Under the pieces are notes generated by a model. The model ran no database searches and was not told where the DNA came from. It saw nothing but the letters and a program-made list of their open reading frames with translations. DNA of 5,108 nt from Elusimicrobiota bacterium (lineage in GTDB: Bacteria; Elusimicrobiota; Elusimicrobia; JACQJN01), in the NCBI GenBank assembly GCA_016205045.1, contig JACQJM010000247.1, positions 1 through 5,108 on the forward strand, given 5' to 3'. Positions 1 through 3,885 of the stretch are shown here, piece by piece. Within the stretch, counting starts at the first letter, position 1; the number at the start of each line of letters is the position of its first letter. A program made the position numbers and the translations under genes.

Positions 1-880
1 AGAAGAGGTGTTTGGCTGAAGTTTTAGATCTCAAGTAATGGAATCGAAAACTGGCTCCCAACAGAAGCAGCCCTAGAGAAATGGCTCCGTAAAGATATAG
101 AGACTTTGTGTCCTCCATCCAGAAGGGGATCAGACTGGCCAGAAGAAGCATCACAGATAGAAAGAGGGCTTGAAAAGAGGTTTTGGTCCCAGACACATCC
201 GAGGTGGGAACCATTCGGATTCCGGCGTGGTCGTAATCTTCGCGATATATCCAAGTGAGGGCCAGGAGGTGCGGGAATTGCCACAAAAATAGGATCAAGA
301 ATAAGACCAAGGCTTCCCAGCCTAAAGATCCATGGGCCGCTGTCCAACCTATGACGGGAGGGAGAGCCCCGCTCACCGCTCCAGGAACGGTACAGAAAGC
401 CGTCTTGGTTTTTAATGGGGTGTAAATCAGAAGATAAATCGTAAGGCTTAAGGCGGCCAAACACCCCGCATAGGGAGTGGTGATCGATGCTAGATGGATG
501 AGGCCCGCCGCCGAAAGCATCAACCCAAAAAGAAAGACTTCTTCTTGACGCAGCCTTCCTGCCGGGAGGGGGCGATGGCGAGTACGGTTCATGAGAGTGT
601 CCAGATCAGCTTCCAGAAGCATGTTCAAAGTTCCCGCTCCTGCCGCCACAAAGCCGGTTCCCAGCAAGGTGTGGAGCAAAAGAATCCAATTCGTGGGAGA
701 CCCGCGCGTTCCCAAAAGAAAACCTGCCAAGGTGGTTACCACCACGGCCAAGGTGATTCCGGGCTTGGTGAGCGCGATATAATTTTTGATTTTTGATTTT
801 TGATTTTGGATTGCTTTAGTAATTCTTTCCCAGTTCGGAATTGGAGGAGTGAGAAGCGATCCTTCAGATGTTGTTTTCAT
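1..880 (-). CDS. ctaB: Heme O synthase (protoheme IX farnesyltransferase), 3' end cut by the window edge
   Basis: This UbiA-family membrane prenyltransferase transfers farnesyl from farnesyl diphosphate to heme b, giving heme O, the precursor of heme A for the oxidase encoded upstream. From the ATG at 880 the frame stays open for 293 codons to the left edge, so only a short C-terminus is probably missing (family about 290-310 aa). The first Asp-rich motif is N86..E90..D94..M97-N-R-T..R-P104 followed by LPAGR. The YTPLK block starts at 153, with GALPPVIGW at 171-179. WQFPH is at 200-204 and DYDHAGIRMVP at 215-225. About eight hydrophobic helices are visible. The start overlaps the stop of the preceding gene as ATGA, and no Shine-Dalgarno is visible, which suggests translational coupling. 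Residues 24-33 are encoded by a TTTTTGA tandem repeat, giving an unusual Lys/Asn/Gln-rich tail before the first helix. No usable start lies between the repeat and the conserved core. Confidence 0.95.
   Translation of the reverse strand, partial: MKTTSEGSLLTPPIPNWERITKAIQNQKSKIKNYIALTKPGITLAVVVTTLAGFLLGTRGSPTNWILLLHTLLGTGFVAAGAGTLNMLLEADLDTLMNRTRHRPLPAGRLRQEEVFLFGLMLSAAGLIHLASITTPYAGCLAALSLTIYLLIYTPLKTKTAFCTVPGAVSGALPPVIGWTAAHGSLGWEALVLFLILFLWQFPHLLALTWIYREDYDHAGIRMVPTSDVSGTKTSFQALFLSVMLLLASLIPFWMEDTKSLYLYGAISLGLLLLGASFRFHYLRSKTSAKHLF
783..810. repeat. Tandem heptamer TTTTTGA, four units, inside ctaB
   Basis: Three exact TTTTTGA units (783-803) are followed by TTTTGGA (804-810). On the coding strand they read as TCAAAAA-type units and encode CtaB residues 24-33, before the first membrane helix. 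The repeat is short, A/T-rich and unlike its surroundings. From memory, the same kind of unit is common between genes in some uncultured bacteria. Confidence 0.9.
877..880 (-). promoter_or_regulatory. ATGA stop/start overlap coupling the CVVC protein gene to ctaB
   Basis: On the minus strand the ctaB ATG (880-878) shares bases with the TGA (879-877) ending the preceding gene. The bases before it are pyrimidine-rich, with no Shine-Dalgarno, so ctaB translation probably depends on reinitiation after the upstream gene. Confidence 0.7.
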
Positions 881-1152
881 AGGTTAGGGCGGGGTTGATG
901 GGATAAGAGGGTTCGCTGTTTTTTTGCGCTGAGATAAATTTTCCCGCCGATCAGGCCGATCAGAAGAAATGGGAGCGCGAGTAGAATGATGATTCCCCAA
1001 TAGAACCCTTTCTTAAGTTGAGAGTCCGCTCCTCCAAAACAAACGACGCAGGCTTGGGCAAGATGAGAGTTGATAAGATGATATGTTGATAAGGTGATAA
1101 GTAAAATCCAAAACCCTACCCACTTACCAATCCACTTGGCTTCTCGTTTCAT
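877..1152 (-). CDS. Small membrane protein with signal peptide and CVVC motif, cox operon-associated, function unknown
   Basis: The protein has 91 residues from the ATG at 1152; an in-frame TTG at 1161 would add three. It has a basic N-terminus with a hydrophobic stretch at about 11-31, then a possible signal peptidase site after AQA34, immediately followed by C35-V-V-C38-FGGADS. A single strong transmembrane helix covers about 50-75 and a basic tail follows. The predicted product is an exported, membrane-anchored protein with the CxxC at the outer face. From memory, small proteins with a C-x-V-C-F-G-x-x-D-S core occur beside cox genes in several phyla, but I know of no assigned function. Copper handling or thiol redox for CuA/CuB assembly would be guesses. 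The lipobox match around C35 is weak. It starts 19 nt after coxD and its stop overlaps the ctaB start. An AGNTGATA octamer repeat encodes residues 18-29 of the signal peptide. Confidence 0.82.
   Translation of the reverse strand: MKREAKWIGKWVGFWILLITLSTYHLINSHLAQACVVCFGGADSQLKKGFYWGIIILLALPFLLIGLIGGKIYLSAKKQRTLLSHQPRPNL
1068..1099. repeat. Tandem octamer AGNTGATA, four units, inside the CVVC protein gene
   Basis: The units are AGTTGATA, AGATGATA, TGTTGATA and AGGTGATA, read on the plus strand, with degenerate partial units on both sides. They encode residues 18-29 of the small membrane protein, in its signal peptide core. A weaker CCCACTTA-like repetition at about 1117-1138 may be a second degraded element in the same N-terminal region. 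Confidence 0.8.
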
Positions 1153-1171
1153 GTCTATCAACTATTTCTAA

Positions 1172-1471
1172 TTACAGACCAAGACGATGGGTGCCCAGGT
1201 CGGGAAGAAGGATAAATAAAAGGACCAGGATCAGCAGCAGAGCAGTGTATAGGGTCACTTGGATGATTTTTTTCTCGAATTTGAAATGCATGAAGAATAA
1301 AGTGATCAGGGTCGCTTTAAGACCTGCGATAAAAACGGCCGCCATGACCGCAGCCGTCCTTTCCAAGTGAAGATAGGCGATGCCCACGGTCAACCCGGTG
1401 AGAAGAGTCAAACAACCAAAAACGACTAAATAAATTCCTACCATGGAGTGCGATTCTTTTATGTCTTTCAT
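1172..1471 (-). CDS. coxD: Cytochrome c oxidase subunit IV (short bacterial type)
   Basis: This small accessory subunit belongs to the prokaryotic cytochrome c oxidase subunit IV family. From the ATG at 1471 it has 99 residues with three predicted transmembrane helices (about 11-33, 38-61 and 70-90). The family hallmark GLKATLITLFFMHFKFE lies at 50-66, where K52 and the FMH signature are typical. The start is uncertain. The ATG at 1471 gives the usual family length and follows a modest GGAA. An ATG at 1501 overlaps the coxC stop as ATGA and adds ten residues encoded largely by ATGGCAG heptamers. A GTG at 1534 would extend 37 nt into coxC. I prefer 1471 because the added residues are repeat-derived. 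The protein probably stabilises or helps assemble the subunit I-III core; it carries no cofactor ligands. Confidence 0.88.
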   Translation of the reverse strand: MKDIKESHSMVGIYLVVFGCLTLLTGLTVGIAYLHLERTAAVMAAVFIAGLKATLITLFFMHFKFEKKIIQVTLYTALLLILVLLFILLPDLGTHRLGL

Positions 1472-1477
1472 TTTCGG

Positions 1478-1498
1478 TTCCAATCTGCCATCTGCCAT
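1478..1498. repeat. Tandem heptamer ATGGCAG at the coxC-coxD junction
   Basis: On the minus strand there are two exact ATGGCAG units (1498-1492 and 1491-1485) followed by a degenerate ATTGGAA (1484-1478). They begin at the last bases of the coxC stop and fill the gap up to the preferred coxD start at 1471. The repeat supplies an extra ATG, which makes the coxD start ambiguous. Confidence 0.75.
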
Positions 1499-2082
1499 CA
1501 TAATAGATATAGACTTGGGAATAAAATCACCCACACCAAATCTACGAAGTGCCAGTAAAGCCCGGCGTATTCTACTCGCTCATGGTGATTGCTGGAATAT
1601 TTGCCGCGCAGGGCATTAACCAGAATATAGAGATTAAAAACGATTCCACCCACCACATGTAAAGCATGAAGCCCGGTGAGCGTGTAATAAAAAGAGCCGA
1701 AAAGGCCGCTGGAGAGAGTGATTCCTTCTGCCCATTTATGGTGGTATTCATACGCCTTGACTCCCAAGAACACAAAGCCCAGAAGAACGGTGAGCAGAAG
1801 GTATCTTGACAATCCCTTTTGATTGTTTTTTTGAACAGAATCTAGAGCCAGCACCATGGTGACCGAGCTCAAAATGAGCACAAAAGTATTTAAGGTGGCC
1901 AAAGGAACTCCCAGCATCTCGCGGGCCGGGATCTCAAAAAGAGGGCTACCCGTGCGCAAGATAACATACGAGCTGATGAAGGCTCCAAAGAGCATCACCT
2001 CGGAGGCTAAAAACATCCAAATCCCTAGCTTGCCGCTAGGAATTCCTGTGGCGGACACTTCTTGAGCGTGTGCGTTGTTCAT
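1498..2082 (-). CDS. coxC: Cytochrome c oxidase subunit III
   Basis: This is the non-catalytic core subunit of heme-copper oxidases, which packs against subunit I near the D-pathway entrance. It has 194 residues and five predicted helices (about 19-41, 61-81, 93-112, 131-156, 175-194), the short bacterial form without the first two helices of mitochondrial COX3. Family signatures are KLGIWMFLASEVMLFGAF at 18-35 with E28, VKAYEYHHKW at 108-117 with E112, GLHALHVVGG at 137-146 and YWHFVDLVWVILFPSLYLL at 176-194. It lies 88 nt downstream of coxA. The ATG at 2082 gives the expected start, but no Shine-Dalgarno is visible. Positions -6 to -15 are instead one arm of an inverted repeat. The stop lies at the coxD junction, overlapping one candidate coxD start. 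Confidence 0.96.
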   Translation of the reverse strand: MNNAHAQEVSATGIPSGKLGIWMFLASEVMLFGAFISSYVILRTGSPLFEIPAREMLGVPLATLNTFVLILSSVTMVLALDSVQKNNQKGLSRYLLLTVLLGFVFLGVKAYEYHHKWAEGITLSSGLFGSFYYTLTGLHALHVVGGIVFNLYILVNALRGKYSSNHHERVEYAGLYWHFVDLVWVILFPSLYLL

Positions 2083-2087
2083 AAATT

Positions 2088-2164
2088 AAGAGCGAAGATC
2101 GAAGCATGAAGAGCGAAAACAGAGGAAATTTATTTTTTCGTGCTTCGCTCTTTGAGCTTGTGTT
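2088..2164. repeat. Degenerate heptamer repeats in inverted arrangement filling the coxA-coxC spacer
   Basis: On the plus strand, 2090-2117 reads as four heptamers: GAGCGAA, GATCGAA, GCATGAA, GAGCGAA. Positions 2137-2164 read as heptamers of the opposite sense: TTCGTGC, TTCGCTC, TTTGAGC, TTGTGTT. The two arms can pair. AAGAGCGAAG at 2088-2097 is the exact reverse complement of 2143-2152, and AAGAGCGAA at 2109-2117 competes for the same partner. The structure is not followed by a T-run in the direction of transcription, so it does not look like an intrinsic terminator. One arm lies at -6 to -15 from the coxC start. Confidence 0.8.
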
Positions 2165-2170
2165 TTCATT

Positions 2171-3883
2171 TTATATTACGTTTTGTGGATAAAAGTCTGT
2201 TTTATGCCCGGGAACACTGTACTCATAAGGCCCACGGTAAACGGTGGGCGCTTTCTCAAAATTTTTGTGGGGAAGGGGAGGAGAGGGACAGGCCCACTCC
2301 AGAGTGGTAGCCTCCCAATGATTTTCATTGGCCCTTTTGCCTTTAAACATGCTGTAAAAGAAATTGATGATAAAGGGAATTTGAGCCAAGAACAATCCCC
2401 AGGCACAATAAGTCATAAAAACATTGGAGGGTTGAACGACCAAATTATGTAGTTGGGCCGTGGGATCATAGAGCCTTCTCTGAGCACCGGCCATGCCCTG
2501 GATGAACATGGGAAAGAATATCCCATTCATCATCAGAATCGTGAACCAGAAGTGGACCTTGGACCAAAAAGGGTTCATCACCCGGCCAAACATTTTAGGG
2601 AACCAGTAATAGATGCCTCCAAATAGGGCGATAATGGAACCCGTCACCACCACATAGTGAAAGTGACCTATGACGTAGTAGGTGTCATGGAGATAAATAT
2701 CCGTGGGGGTGAATCCCAGGGGCAATCCGGTCAAACCTCCGATGCCGAAGAGAGGCAGGAAGGCGAGCGCGAAATGCATGGGAGGGGTGAATCGGATAGA
2801 CCCTCCTTTGAGACTCAGCAGAAGACAGGTCAGAATCGCTACGGAAGGAATGGATATGATCATGGTGGTGGTCATGAAAAAATAGCTCAAGCTGGTTCTC
2901 ATCCCGCTCAGAAACATGTGGTGGGCCCACACCAAAAAGGACATGACCCCCAGAAAGCACAGCGCTCCTACAATTTCTTTGTAACCGAAGAGCGGTTTTC
3001 GAGTTCCGTTGGCGATAATTTCCGCCACGATCCCCATGGCAGGGAGAATCAGAACATACACTTCCGGGTGAGCCAAAAACCAGAAAAGATGCTGCCATAA
3101 GAGGGGACTTCCACCTCCTACCCGATCCAGGGGTGTTCCATCCACCACCAAACCGGCGGGAAGAAAGAAACTGGTTCCCGCCACGCGATCCAAGAGCTGG
3201 AGAACGGCTCCTGCTTCTAAAACGGGGAAGGAAAACAGAAGAAGAATGGCGGTGATAAACTGTGCCCACACGAAGATAGGCAGTCGAGACCAGGTGAGTC
3301 CCGGGGCTCTCAAATTCAACGTGGTAACGATGAAGTTGATGGCTCCAAAAAGGGAGGAGGTAATGATCAACACCATGGCGATGATCCAGACTGTCTGACC
3401 GGTGGGAGCGGTAACCGAAAGAGGGGCATAAGAGGTCCATCCGGACTGAGCTGCTCCTCCGGGCATAAAGAAGCTCGAGAGCATGGTCAGTCCCCCCACC
3501 AGATAGATCCAGTAAGACATCATGTTCAGACGAGGGAATGCCATGTCTCGGGCTCCGATCTGCAAGGGAAGAAAATAATTGCCGAAAAATCCTACCCCTA
3601 AGGGCACGATTCCTAAAAACACCATGATGGTGCCGTGCATGGCGCCTAATTGGTTGTAAAATTCGGGGAGCATGATGCCTCCGGGAGCCATGGTGTCCGG
3701 AAAAAAACGGCCGATGAAGGGCATGGGCCTCCCGGGAAAGGCCAATTGCCAACGCATCAACTGCACGAGCAGAAAACCACCCATCAGGAAAACTAAAGAG
3801 GTGAACATGTACTGCAGGCCGATGATCTTATGGTCTAGAGAGAAGTATTTGCGGATAAAACTTTCGTCGTGATGTTTGTCCAT
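2171..3883 (-). CDS. coxA: Cytochrome c oxidase subunit I (heme-copper catalytic subunit, K-pathway lysine absent)
   Basis: This is the catalytic subunit, which reduces O2 to water and pumps protons, with 570 residues and about 12 helices. Visible ligands are H83 and H409 (low-spin heme a), H407 (heme a3), and H272, H321 and H322 (CuB). H272-P-E-V-Y276 carries the cross-linking Tyr and E274 (equivalent of Rhodobacter E286). D113 and N120 in GARDMAFPRLN match the D-pathway entrance, and R469-R470 the propionate arginines. This is type A-like apart from one position: in SIPSVAILTCLL the residue aligning with the canonical K-pathway lysine (K362) is I350, although T340 matches T352. Residues about 241-258 form a loop longer than in standard aa3 enzymes. 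From memory, a similar pattern occurs in Verrucomicrobia/Planctomycetes oxidases. The start at 3883 has AAAGGA five bases upstream, inside the end of coxB. Confidence 0.98.
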   Translation of the reverse strand: MDKHHDESFIRKYFSLDHKIIGLQYMFTSLVFLMGGFLLVQLMRWQLAFPGRPMPFIGRFFPDTMAPGGIMLPEFYNQLGAMHGTIMVFLGIVPLGVGFFGNYFLPLQIGARDMAFPRLNMMSYWIYLVGGLTMLSSFFMPGGAAQSGWTSYAPLSVTAPTGQTVWIIAMVLIITSSLFGAINFIVTTLNLRAPGLTWSRLPIFVWAQFITAILLLFSFPVLEAGAVLQLLDRVAGTSFFLPAGLVVDGTPLDRVGGGSPLLWQHLFWFLAHPEVYVLILPAMGIVAEIIANGTRKPLFGYKEIVGALCFLGVMSFLVWAHHMFLSGMRTSLSYFFMTTTMIISIPSVAILTCLLLSLKGGSIRFTPPMHFALAFLPLFGIGGLTGLPLGFTPTDIYLHDTYYVIGHFHYVVVTGSIIALFGGIYYWFPKMFGRVMNPFWSKVHFWFTILMMNGIFFPMFIQGMAGAQRRLYDPTAQLHNLVVQPSNVFMTYCAWGLFLAQIPFIINFFYSMFKGKRANENHWEATTLEWACPSPPLPHKNFEKAPTVYRGPYEYSVPGHKTDFYPQNVI

Positions 3884-3885
3884 TA

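Noticed and set aside
24..464. 146-codon minus-strand frame at the left end
   Set aside because: It overlaps the conserved CtaB frame in another phase, and its sequence is low-plausibility with no family resemblance.
494..796. 100-codon plus-strand frame antisense to ctaB
   Set aside because: It is antisense to well-conserved CtaB motifs, has basic low-complexity content and runs into the TTTTTGA repeat.
2088..2152. Inverted repeat as an intrinsic terminator after coxA
   Set aside because: The loop is 26-45 nt and no T-run follows in the direction of transcription; coxC continues the operon directly.
2086..2169. 27-codon minus-strand ORF in the coxA-coxC spacer
   Set aside because: It is almost wholly made of the heptamer repeats, has no Shine-Dalgarno and resembles no leader peptide I know.
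2657..3100. 147-codon plus-strand frame antisense to coxA
   Set aside because: Its Gly/Gln/Arg/His-rich composition is typical of antisense to membrane protein codons, and it has no ribosome site or domain.
2685..3752. 355-codon minus-strand frame overlapping coxA
   Set aside because: It is an out-of-frame shadow of coxA, rich in His, Ser and Arg, with no recognisable domain. The coxA frame holds all the oxidase motifs.
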